A stretch of 64,000 bases of DNA, from assembly GCA_019187405.1 (NCBI GenBank), contig JABAQZ010000025.1:18386-82385 (forward strand), written 5' to 3'. Below the pieces are notes generated by a model. That model did not search any database. It saw only the letters and a program-made list of their open reading frames with translations, and was not told where the DNA came from. Within the stretch, counting starts at the first letter, position 1, and each line of letters starts with the position of its first letter. Positions 35,787 to 43,336 of the stretch are shown here, piece after piece. The position numbers and the translations under genes were made by a program. The stretch is from Ignavibacteria bacterium (GTDB lineage: Bacteria > Bacteroidota > Ignavibacteria > Tepidaquicellales > Tepidaquicellaceae).

Positions 35787-36743
35787 ATGAAATTCAATTT
35801 AGACTCTCCCGAGATGAAAGAAACAAGGCAGGGATTTGCCGATGCCTTAATTGATGCGGGAAAAACCAATAAAGATTTAGTTGTACTTGGAGCGGATGTC
35901 TCAGGATCGGTTAAAACAAATCTGTTTAGAGATGCTTATCCGGATAGATTTATATCCGTAGGAATTGCAGAGCAGGATATGATGGGAACTGCAGCCGGGC
36001 TAGCGCTTGCTGGTAAAATTCCGGTTGCTTCAGCTTACGGCGAATTTGCAACCGGCAGACCATTTGACCAGATAAGGCAGTCGATAGCTTACAGTGAAAT
36101 GAACGTAAAGATCTGCGCATCACACTGTGGTATAACCGTAGGTCCCGACGGAGCTACGCATCAATCTTTTGAAGATGTGGCATTGATGAGAGTGCTGCCT
36201 AACATGAATGTTATTACCCCGTGTGATTACAATCAAACTTACAGAGCGGTAAAGCTTGCTATAGATACGCACGGTCCTTTTTATATCAGATTTTACAGGG
36301 AAAATTCTCCTAACTTTACGGACATTAATGCGCCATTTAAATTTGGAAAAGCCGATACAATAATTGATGGCGATGACATTACTCTTATAGCAAGCGGACT
36401 TCTTGTTTGGGAAGCCATAGTTGCATCAGAGAAATTGAAAAAGGAAGGTATTAATGCAAGAGTGGTAAATATGCACACCATAAAACCTATCGATAAAGAA
36501 ACAATTATAAAGTGTGCAGATGAAACGGGAATGATAATCACTTGCGAAGATCATCAGTGGACTTGCGGATTATTCGGAGCGGTTGCTGAAGTTATAGTAA
36601 TGCACAGACCGACTAAGATGGATTATATAGCTATTGATGATACATTCGGAGAAAGCGGTATAATTGCTTCTGAGCTGATGAATAAATACAAGATTGACAG
36701 GGAGGCAATTTATAAAAAGGTAAAGAAACATCTTAAGAAATAA
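35787..36743 (+). CDS. Transketolase C-terminal subunit
   Basis: The 318 residues cover the transketolase pyrimidine-binding and C-terminal domains: LGADVSGSVKTNLF, RFISVGIAEQDMMGTAAGLALAGKIPVASAYGEF, CASHCGITVGPDGATHQSFED and GPFYIRFYREN. The thiamine-diphosphate domain that forms the first half of full-length transketolase is not present. Two-gene transketolases exist in archaea and many bacteria, so this is probably one subunit of a split enzyme, but no N-terminal gene lies next to it. ATG at 35787; the TTG at 35784 adds one residue. Confidence 0.88.
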   Translation: MKFNLDSPEMKETRQGFADALIDAGKTNKDLVVLGADVSGSVKTNLFRDAYPDRFISVGIAEQDMMGTAAGLALAGKIPVASAYGEFATGRPFDQIRQSIAYSEMNVKICASHCGITVGPDGATHQSFEDVALMRVLPNMNVITPCDYNQTYRAVKLAIDTHGPFYIRFYRENSPNFTDINAPFKFGKADTIIDGDDITLIASGLLVWEAIVASEKLKKEGINARVVNMHTIKPIDKETIIKCADETGMIITCEDHQWTCGLFGAVAEVIVMHRPTKMDYIAIDDTFGESGIIASELMNKYKIDREAIYKKVKKHLKK

Positions 36744-36775
36744 AACGTAGAGAAATCATAAATGAATTTATTAAA

Positions 36776-38008
36776 ATGAATACTGTAAATATTTCAATTA
36801 ATCCGGCAGGGGGAAATACTAAATCAATCATGAATAAAAAGCTTTTATTCTTTTTTTTATTTGCTTTAATACTTGTGTCAGGAATTGTAATAGGCAAATT
36901 TTTCTTTCAGAAAAATACTAACAACGAAAATCAAAATTCAAACCTGACGCCAATTCAAAATACTTCACAGGAATTAAACAACAGCATTTCCGATACAAGA
37001 GAAAATGCCATTACAAAAGCCGTAAAAAAAGTCTCACCGGCAATCGTCGGAATTAATGTGGAAGAAGTCAGGGAAGTGCAGGATCCTTTTTCCATGTTTG
37101 ACAACGATCCTTTTTTCAGACAGTTTTTTGGAAACAGACCGCCGCAGAAGCAGGTAGTTAAAGGTCTCGGATCGGGATTCATAATTTCATCAGACGGATA
37201 TATACTTACAAATGACCATGTCGCGGGAAATGCTACTAAGATTTCCGTAACGATGACAAACGGGGAAACAATTGATGCAAAGCTAATAGGCTCTGACAGA
37301 AACAGCGATGTAGCTTTGATTAAAATTGAAAAAGACAATTTACCCGTTGCAACTCTTGGCAATTCCGATGAAGTCATAATAGGAGAATGGGTAATAGCGC
37401 TTGGAAATCCTTTTGGTTTATTTGAGATAAATGACAAACCTACCGTAACTGTTGGCGTAGTCAGTGCAACAAATATGAAGGTAAATGCAGACGGCAACAG
37501 AGTTTATAAAGACATGATACAGACAGATGCATCGATCAATGCAGGTAATTCCGGAGGACCGCTGCTAAACGCTGACGGCAATGTCATCGGAATGAATACG
37601 ATAATTTTTACAGGAGGTAATTACAGCTCCGGAAGCATAGGAGTGGGTTTTGCAATTTCTATTAACAGGGTCAAAAAAATTATGGAAGAAATCAAAACCA
37701 ATGGTAAAATCGACAGAGCATTTAATGTAGGATTCAGGATACAGGTTGTCGATGAAAGGATTGCAAAGTATCTGAAACTCGAAAAACCGCAGGGTGTAGT
37801 GGTAACCGATGTGCAGAGCGGAAGCCTTTCGGATAAGGCAGGACTTAAACCTGAAGATGTAATTATAATTGCAAACGGGGAGAAAATAAAATCCGAACAG
37901 GATCTGATATTTGTAATTAATGATCTTAGAAAAGGAGACAATCTTGTTTTAAAAATTCTGAGAGACGGCTCCGAGAAAGAGATTGAAATGAAACTGACCG
38001 GCAGTTAA
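36776..38008 (+). CDS. HtrA/DegP-family serine protease with membrane anchor and one PDZ domain
   Basis: Periplasmic quality-control protease. One transmembrane anchor at residues 20-44, a linker rich in Asn, then the trypsin-like domain with triad His148 (TNDHVAG), Asp178 (NSDVALIKI) and Ser259 (INAGNSGGPL), and a C-terminal PDZ domain (residues about 300-405, with GVVVTDVQSGSLSDKAGL). A Phe-rich stretch FSMFDNDPFFRQFFG (105-119) precedes the domain, as in DegQ/DegS-like proteins. Start ATG 36776; the ATG at 36830 would begin just before the membrane helix. Follows the transketolase gene by 32 bases. Confidence 0.93.
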   Translation: MNTVNISINPAGGNTKSIMNKKLLFFFLFALILVSGIVIGKFFFQKNTNNENQNSNLTPIQNTSQELNNSISDTRENAITKAVKKVSPAIVGINVEEVREVQDPFSMFDNDPFFRQFFGNRPPQKQVVKGLGSGFIISSDGYILTNDHVAGNATKISVTMTNGETIDAKLIGSDRNSDVALIKIEKDNLPVATLGNSDEVIIGEWVIALGNPFGLFEINDKPTVTVGVVSATNMKVNADGNRVYKDMIQTDASINAGNSGGPLLNADGNVIGMNTIIFTGGNYSSGSIGVGFAISINRVKKIMEEIKTNGKIDRAFNVGFRIQVVDERIAKYLKLEKPQGVVVTDVQSGSLSDKAGLKPEDVIIIANGEKIKSEQDLIFVINDLRKGDNLVLKILRDGSEKEIEMKLTGS

Positions 38009-38028
38009 AACCGATTTTAAAAAATAAA

Positions 38029-38061
38029 AACCCCGGAGGTTCTTACCGCCGGGGTTTTTTT
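38029..38061. terminator. Bidirectional terminator between htrA and bactofilin genes
   Basis: The hairpin pairs ACCCCGG (38030-38036) with CCGGGGT (38049-38055), with GG/CC adding to the inner stem around a TTCTTA loop. T residues follow on the plus strand (to 38061) and an A-rich run lies on the left, so it can terminate both converging genes (htrA plus, bactofilin minus). Confidence 0.9.
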
Positions 38062-38079
38062 ATTGTAAATCAAATTTTA

Positions 38080-38589
38080 TCAGTTAAATCTTAAAACAGG
38101 TTTATCCTTTGGTTTTGTCTCGGAATGAATTTCAATTTCGCTGTCATTATCTTTCAGGTCAACTTTCATATCGATGATATTGCTCTTGGATTTATCATCA
38201 CCCATTTTGCAGTTTCCGTTGAATCTTCCGCCTGATTCAGTAATAAATTCTTCAACAATAATGTCACCTTCAAGCGAACCGGTCTTTTTGATTTCCAGTT
38301 TATGAGATTTTATGTTTCCTTTGACAGTTCCGTAAATGATGACATCAACCGCATTTACATTCCCTTCAATTACACCTTTCTCACCGATTATAATGCCGCT
38401 TTCTCCGCGCAGATTTCCGACAATGTGACCTTCAATCTTGGTTGTAGAAGGAGATGATAAATTGCCTTCGAATTTGCAGCCTTCGCTAATTAAAGTCAGT
38501 ATCCTTTCGCTTGTTCCAGATGGAGCAGTCTTTACAACAGGCTTTGTCTCTTCAGCGTATGATGTCTCTTTTAATTTATTACCGAACAT
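38080..38589 (-). CDS. Bactofilin (polymer-forming cytoskeletal protein)
   Basis: From ATG 38589 the protein has 169 residues (a TTG seven codons upstream, 38610, would add MNFNIKN). After a short disordered leader, the beta-helix core runs from about ILTLISEGCKFEGNLSS through KIEGHIVGNLRGESGIIIGEKGVIEGNVNAVDVIIYGTVKGNI to SGGRFNGNCKMGDD, the usual bactofilin pattern of regularly spaced glycines and hydrophobics. Bactofilins polymerise without nucleotide and shape cells or anchor envelope proteins. Convergent with htrA across a shared terminator. Confidence 0.9.
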   Translation of the reverse strand: MFGNKLKETSYAEETKPVVKTAPSGTSERILTLISEGCKFEGNLSSPSTTKIEGHIVGNLRGESGIIIGEKGVIEGNVNAVDVIIYGTVKGNIKSHKLEIKKTGSLEGDIIVEEFITESGGRFNGNCKMGDDKSKSNIIDMKVDLKDNDSEIEIHSETKPKDKPVLRFN

Positions 38590-38626
38590 ATTTTTTATGT
38601 TGAAATTCAAAAATGGGGTTAATTAA

Positions 38627-39145
38627 ATTTTTAGTAATTTATTTATTACAAATTTAAGAAAATTAATTTTTAAACTCAACGAATGAAACTAAAAAAAAAT
38701 CAGCGCATTTTTCCTGACTTTTACTGAGTAAGGAGCATTCATAAAGTTAAATAAACGGGAAAAATCCTGACCATATTCTTTATCAAGCCGGATTAACGGT
38801 ATTTAAATCGTTTCTCATTGAATAATTCTTTTTAAAAATCAGCGATAAATCAAGTTATCTTGATTTCACTGATTCCAAAACTTCTGCAGTAGAGATAATT
38901 CCTTACTCCGGTTAAAAAATATATCAGCATAAAATTATTCACTATTTATGTCTGTGGAGTATATTTAACAACAAAATTAAAACAAGTTTTTTAATTGTAG
39001 TGAAATGTTAAATCGTTAAAATATAATACTGCGGGACTGAAACGAATTGCTTTGTCTAAATATCGGCAGATTGACAATCGAAAATTTAAATTAATGGGAA
39101 TTAAACTGAAATTGAAACTTCAAGCATATATGAGTATTTTTGACC
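38627..39145. other. 519-base gene-free stretch with a hairpin and a repeat copy
   Basis: Contains a long imperfect hairpin (38837-38874, listed separately) and the second copy of a 16-base segment (38943-38958) seen at 31476-31491. The frame after the second copy stops after six codons. It separates two divergent genes (bactofilin minus, glcD plus), so both promoters should be here. Confidence 0.45.
38837..38874. repeat. Hairpin-forming inverted repeat
   Basis: AATCAG (38837-38842) pairs with CTGATT (38869-38874), and AAATCAAG (38847-38854) with CTTGATTT (38859-38866), separated by a TTAT loop and small internal bulges. There is no T-run, so it is not a standard terminator; a regulatory or relic hairpin is possible. 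Confidence 0.5.
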
Positions 39146-40543
39146 ATGTTTAACAAGATGAATGAAGATTTAATCGGAGAGCTTGAAGAAATATCCTCCA
39201 ATGAAGCTGTAATCAGAGATATTGAATCGTTAAAATTATTTTCAAAAGACTACACTGAAAACCTTTCTTTTATTCCTGAAGTAATAGTAAAACCTTCAAA
39301 CACGAATGAAGTATCCGCGATTATAAAGTTTGCGAATAAGCATAAAATTCCCATTGTACCGCGAGGAGGTGGAACGGGTTTATCAGGCGGTGCGCTTCCT
39401 GTGTATGGCGGAATATGCATGTCGATGGAAAAATTTAACAAGATAATAGAAATTGATACGGAAAACTTTCAGGCAATTGTGGAGCCCGGCGTTATTACTC
39501 AGGTCTTTCAGGAAGAATGCGAAAGATTAAATCTTTATTATCCTCCGGATCCGGCATCGAGAGGAAGTTCATTTCTTGGAGGCAATCTTGCAGAGTGCTC
39601 TGGCGGACCCCGCGCAGTAAAATACGGCGTAACAAAGGATTACATATTAGGTCTTGAAATTGTAACTCCGCAAGGCGATATAATCAATACCGGAGCAAGA
39701 GTACTTAAGAATGTGTCAGGATACAATCTGACTCAGCTTATTATTGGAAGCGAGGGAACGCTTGGAGTAATTACAAAAATAATTTTCAGACTTATACCTC
39801 TGCCAAAATACAAGAAAGTAATGTTAGCGGCATTTGGCAGTATAGAGGAAAGTGCGAAAACAGTTGCAAAGATTTTTCAAAACGGAATTACTCCATCTGC
39901 GCTTGAGCTAATGGAGAAGTCGGCGATGCAGGCAGCAGAAAGACAACTCGGGAAAAAATTTCCCAATGGAGATGCAGAAGCACAATTATTAATTGAGGTT
40001 GACGGAAATTATGAGGATTCACTTGACAGAGACATAGAAAAAATTGCGGAGATAGTTACCGAAAACGGAGCCTATGATGTCATACTTGCTGAAGATAACA
40101 ATAAAATGAACGAGCTGTGGTCATTGCGAAGATGCATAGGTGAAGCTGTAAAGTCAATTTCTGAATATAAGGAAGAAGATACGGTTGTACCGAGAGCAAG
40201 AATTCCCGAATTAATAAATGGAGTAAAAAAAATATCGGGCAAGTACGGAATCACTACAATTTGTTATGGTCATGCCGGCGACGGCAATGTCCATGTTAAC
40301 ATTCTGAAAGATAATCTTGACGAAAAGACATGGGAAAGCAATCTCGAAACTGCAATTAAGGAAATCTTCAGATTGACTGTTTCTCTCGGTGGTACCATTT
40401 CAGGAGAGCATGGTATTGGTTATTCTCAAAAAAATTATCTCCCGATAGCATTAAGCGAAACAGAACTTGCATTAATGAAGAGCATAAAGAAAACGTTTGA
40501 CCCGAATAACATTATGAATCCTGGAAAAATTTTTACGGATTGA
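39146..40543 (+). CDS. glcD: FAD-linked glycolate oxidase-type dehydrogenase (GlcD family)
   Basis: A 465-residue flavoprotein oxidising a 2-hydroxy acid such as glycolate or D-lactate. The PP-loop FAD site is IVPRGGGTGLSGGALP, then LYYPPDPASRGSSFLGGNLAECSGGPRAVKYGVTKDYILGLE and the substrate-end ICYGHAGDGNVHVNIL and GTISGEHGIGYSQKNYLPI. GlcD needs partner GlcE/GlcF in some species; none is here, so it may act alone or as D-lactate dehydrogenase. ATG 39146 is taken over TTG 39140 or ATG 39158. Stop overlaps the region where the thioesterase starts. Confidence 0.88.
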   Translation: MFNKMNEDLIGELEEISSNEAVIRDIESLKLFSKDYTENLSFIPEVIVKPSNTNEVSAIIKFANKHKIPIVPRGGGTGLSGGALPVYGGICMSMEKFNKIIEIDTENFQAIVEPGVITQVFQEECERLNLYYPPDPASRGSSFLGGNLAECSGGPRAVKYGVTKDYILGLEIVTPQGDIINTGARVLKNVSGYNLTQLIIGSEGTLGVITKIIFRLIPLPKYKKVMLAAFGSIEESAKTVAKIFQNGITPSALELMEKSAMQAAERQLGKKFPNGDAEAQLLIEVDGNYEDSLDRDIEKIAEIVTENGAYDVILAEDNNKMNELWSLRRCIGEAVKSISEYKEEDTVVPRARIPELINGVKKISGKYGITTICYGHAGDGNVHVNILKDNLDEKTWESNLETAIKEIFRLTVSLGGTISGEHGIGYSQKNYLPIALSETELALMKSIKKTFDPNNIMNPGKIFTD

Positions 40544-40545
40544 TT

Positions 40546-40956
40546 GTGATAGAGACATTTACCGAAATAAGAATTCTTTATGCCCATACGGATAAAATGG
40601 GCGTCGTAAACAATGTCCGGTATTTCGAATATTTTGAAGCTGGCAGAAATGATTTTCTGAGAAAACTCGGATATCCTTACACGGAGCTTGAAAAGAAAAA
40701 CTACGGTCTTCCTGTCATCGAAGCATTCTCAAAATTTTATTCAGGCGCAAAGTATGATGATATAATCACGGTTAATACGTTTCTTGAAAACATTCCGACA
40801 GTCAGATTTAGGATAAACTACAAAGTATTCCTTTCGGAAAAAATAATTGCCGAAGGATATACTGTACATTCATTTGTAAATTTTCAGAAAATGAAAGCAT
40901 CAAAACCTCCGGAAGATTTTATAAAACTTATCAGAGAAAAACTATTAATAAAATAA
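40546..40956 (+). CDS. 4HBT-family acyl-CoA thioesterase (YbgC/FadM type)
   Basis: A 136-residue hot-dog-fold thioesterase. The catalytic Asp and strand pattern are in ILYAHTDKMGVVNNVRYFEYFEAGRNDFLR, a close match to the 4HBT D-xMGVVxxxxYF block. It would hydrolyse an acyl-CoA or related thioester in the cytoplasm. GTG at 40546 is used as start (TTG at 40540 overlaps the glcD stop). It lies in a tight plus-strand set glcD, thioesterase, nadC; 2 bases separate it from nadC. Confidence 0.88.
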   Translation: MIETFTEIRILYAHTDKMGVVNNVRYFEYFEAGRNDFLRKLGYPYTELEKKNYGLPVIEAFSKFYSGAKYDDIITVNTFLENIPTVRFRINYKVFLSEKIIAEGYTVHSFVNFQKMKASKPPEDFIKLIREKLLIK

Positions 40957-40957
40957 A

Positions 40958-41824
40958 TTGAATTACTACAAAGATTTTGATTTTAATAAAGCCGGAAAAC
41001 TCATAAAATCGGCATTGATTGAAGACATTGGAAGCGGTGATATTACAACAGATTTGTTTATTAATAAAAATTCCATTTCCCATGCCCAACTACTTGTTAA
41101 ACAAAATGGAATTATTGCAGGTCTCAGGATTTTCAAGATGGTATTTGAATTATTGGATAAAAATGTAAAATGTAATTTCTTCATTAAAGACGGTCAGAAG
41201 ACCAAGAAGGGAGAAATTGCCGGAATAATAAAAGGACATACAGCTTCATTGTTAATAGGTGAAAGGACTGCATTAAACATACTCCAGAGAATGAGCGGAA
41301 TTGCTACCGTAACCAACGAATTGGTTAAGCTGCTTGGCAATAAATCAATTAAACTGCTTGATACGAGAAAGACAACTCCTAATTTCAGAATATTTGAAAA
41401 GGCTGCAGTGAAAATGGGAGGAGGATATAATCATAGGGAAGGATTGTATGACATGTATTTAATAAAAGACAATCATATAGAAGCTTCGGGTGGAATCAAT
41501 AAAACGCTTGCATATCTCCAAAAGCATAAAAAAAAGCTTAAGAGAAAAACTGAAATTGAAGTAAAGAATTTGAATGAGTTGAAGGAAGTTATCGATAATG
41601 GGAAAAATGTTATTGACAGGATAATGCTGGACAATTTCAGTATTCAACAGATTAAAAAAGCTGTAGAGTTAGCAGGCGGGAAATTCGAAATTGAAATATC
41701 CGGCGGTGTTAATAAAAACAACATCAGCAGTTACGGCAGAATAAGAGGAATTGATTACATATCGGCAGGTTTTCTGACACATTCAGCGAAATCTTTGGAT
41801 ATTTCATTGAATTTTATTACTTGA
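40958..41824 (+). CDS. nadC: Nicotinate-nucleotide pyrophosphorylase (carboxylating)
   Basis: Makes nicotinate mononucleotide from quinolinate and PRPP for NAD synthesis. ALIEDIGSGDITTDLFI opens the N-terminal domain; the active site includes the LDTRKTTPNFR, KMGGGYNHREGLYDMYLIKDNHIEASGG and IMLDNFS stretches, and EIEISGGVN closes the barrel. 288 residues is the normal size. The start is TTG at 40958, two bases after the thioesterase stop. No nadA or nadB is present in this window. Confidence 0.95.
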   Translation: MNYYKDFDFNKAGKLIKSALIEDIGSGDITTDLFINKNSISHAQLLVKQNGIIAGLRIFKMVFELLDKNVKCNFFIKDGQKTKKGEIAGIIKGHTASLLIGERTALNILQRMSGIATVTNELVKLLGNKSIKLLDTRKTTPNFRIFEKAAVKMGGGYNHREGLYDMYLIKDNHIEASGGINKTLAYLQKHKKKLKRKTEIEVKNLNELKEVIDNGKNVIDRIMLDNFSIQQIKKAVELAGGKFEIEISGGVNKNNISSYGRIRGIDYISAGFLTHSAKSLDISLNFIT

Positions 41825-41887
41825 ATATGAGAAATGAAGGATTTACTTTTGCTGAAAAATTAAACATAATTTAAAAATTTATTAACT

Positions 41888-42382
41888 ATGCCAAAATTTA
41901 CCGACAGTTTCAGGTTTCTTATTGCTTTTGGAATTTCACTAACTTTATTAATTGCCTGCGGAGACAAAAAAGATTCCGTTGATTCAAAAAAAGAAGAAAC
42001 AACAAAAGAAGAAACCAAAAAAGAAACCACTACATCTTCATCTGCATCAAATCAGCTTTATTTTGTTGAAGAATATACAAAAGACGGACAGGAAGTCGGA
42101 AAAAGCGAAAAATTTTTCATTGGTGAAAAAGGCGGTTACATAACGGCTATGCTTAGGACTTCACAACCAATAGGAGTAGGAGCTGTTGATGTTAGAATAG
42201 AAAGAGAATCTCTTGACGGCACAGAAATCGTAAGCACAACACCTTTTGACGTATTTCCGGATAAGAGTTATTTCTTTTTTGATAAAATCACTTTTTATAA
42301 GTCTGGTGATTACAAAGTTACGGTATTCAAAAAAGACGGTTCCCCCGTTGCTGCGGGAACAGTGAGAATAGATTATAAATAA
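41888..42382 (+). CDS. Lipoprotein member of a three-gene secreted paralog array
   Basis: A 164-residue lipoprotein: lipobox LIAC with Cys24, then a Lys/Glu/Thr-rich linker (about residues 25-55) and a single domain from about 56 to the end. That domain begins QLYFVEEY, has GGYITAML about 25 residues on, ITFYKSGDYKVTVF near the end and closes on VRIDYK, and the same order recurs in the next two genes. Function unknown; the alternating pattern suggests a beta-sandwich. First of three same-strand genes, 35 bases from the second. Not a recognised family. Confidence 0.7.
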   Translation: MPKFTDSFRFLIAFGISLTLLIACGDKKDSVDSKKEETTKEETKKETTTSSSASNQLYFVEEYTKDGQEVGKSEKFFIGEKGGYITAMLRTSQPIGVGAVDVRIERESLDGTEIVSTTPFDVFPDKSYFFFDKITFYKSGDYKVTVFKKDGSPVAAGTVRIDYK

Positions 42383-42417
42383 AATTCAATTAAATAATTA
42401 AAAGTAAAGGAGAAGTA

Positions 42418-42840
42418 ATGAGAATTACAAAATTAATCTTCGGGATTGTTACATTTATTTTTCTGTTTATTCTGAAAACAGATTCTTTTGCACAGCAATA
42501 TCCGGTATTGTATTTCTGTGAAAGATATGGAGATAATGGGGAAGTCGGAGTTAGCGATAGATTCACAAACGGTTATCTTACTGTAATGGTAAAAGCAGAC
42601 GGTCCGTTAGGATTAAGAGATTGCTCGATACAGCTGGATAAATATAACTGCTCGTCGGGATCTTTTGATTATTACAAGAAATTCAATTATTCTGTAACTC
42701 CCGACATGAGCTATGTTTACTTTTCGAAGAATTCGGAAAGCGACATGAATTTTGAAGATCCTGGAATCTATAGAGTTTTTCTGCTCGATCAGAATAATAG
42801 AACAGTTGCAAGCGGGCTTGTTGAAATAATTAGAAAATAA
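42418..42840 (+). CDS. Secreted protein, second member of the paralog array
   Basis: A 140-residue protein with a signal peptide (residues 1-26, hydrophobic core then SFAQ) but no lipobox Cys. The domain from about residue 28 starts VLYFCERYGDNGE, has GYLTVMVKADGPLGL, and ends near PGIYRVFLLDQNNRTVASGLVEI, parallel to the other two genes, although the middle is divergent. A strong ribosome-binding site AAAGGAG lies before its ATG. Two to three extra cysteines (in LYFCE, RDCS and YNCSS) may form disulfides. Function unknown. Confidence 0.65.
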   Translation: MRITKLIFGIVTFIFLFILKTDSFAQQYPVLYFCERYGDNGEVGVSDRFTNGYLTVMVKADGPLGLRDCSIQLDKYNCSSGSFDYYKKFNYSVTPDMSYVYFSKNSESDMNFEDPGIYRVFLLDQNNRTVASGLVEIIRK

Positions 42841-42854
42841 AAAGAATTCAAAAA

Positions 42855-43265
42855 ATGAAAACAAAAAATAAATTAATCTGTATTTTATTTGCAGTATTTT
42901 CATTTATTGTAATAATCAGTCCTTTAAAATCTCAGACACTTCAATTTTGTGAAAATGTAACAGAGTCGGGAGAACCCATTTCGGCAAGTTCAGTCTTCAA
43001 CATAAGTGAAAAAGGAGGCTATCTCAAGTTTCTGGTAAACCTTCCATACATAGTAGGGACTTACAGCATCAGTTATGAAATTTACAATGTTGATGCAGAC
43101 GGATATGAAACCTACGACAACACGATTTATCAGGATGTTGAACCAAAATGGGCATGGTTTTGGAAAGAAGTTACTTTTTACAGAGCAGGAAGATATAATG
43201 TATATGTTTATGACAGTGATAGAAACTTTTTGGCTTCTTCATCTGTCCGAATACAATATTACTGA
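42855..43265 (+). CDS. Secreted protein, third member of the paralog array
   Basis: A 136-residue protein with signal peptide (residues 1-27, ending KSQ). Its domain opens LQFCENVTESGE, has SEKGGYLKFLVNLP, and ends WKEVTFYRAGRYNVYVYDSDRNFLASSSVRI, again the order seen in the two genes before it. It is richer in aromatic residues (WAWFWK) than its paralogs. Starts 14 bases after gene two. A clear terminator follows at 43286-43319, so the array is one transcription unit. Function unknown. Confidence 0.68.
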   Translation: MKTKNKLICILFAVFSFIVIISPLKSQTLQFCENVTESGEPISASSVFNISEKGGYLKFLVNLPYIVGTYSISYEIYNVDADGYETYDNTIYQDVEPKWAWFWKEVTFYRAGRYNVYVYDSDRNFLASSSVRIQYY

Positions 43266-43285
43266 AAATAATTTTATTTATCGTA

Positions 43286-43319
43286 AAAGGTTATTCCGGA
43301 ATCCGGAATAACCTTTTTT
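43286..43319 (+). terminator. Rho-independent terminator of the paralog array
   Basis: A 14-bp perfect stem (AAAGGTTATTCCGG at 43286-43299 and its complement at 43303-43316) with a 3-base loop AAT is followed by a T run to 43319. It lies 20 bases after the third gene's stop and ahead of the flippase gene. Confidence 0.93.
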
Positions 43320-43336
43320 ATTAAAACCAGATTAAA

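Noticed and set aside
35787..36743. Truncated transketolase pseudogene
   Set aside because: Pyrimidine and C-terminal domains are intact and split transketolases are normal in many bacteria, so it is called a subunit gene, not a pseudogene.
36955..37497. 180-codon frame on the minus strand opposite htrA
   Set aside because: The htrA frame carries the complete catalytic triad and PDZ domain; the reverse frame has no recognisable domain and is a shadow.
41985..42035. AAG/GAA-rich tract resembling a microsatellite
   Set aside because: It encodes the Lys/Glu/Thr linker after the lipobox of the first array protein, not a non-coding repeat.
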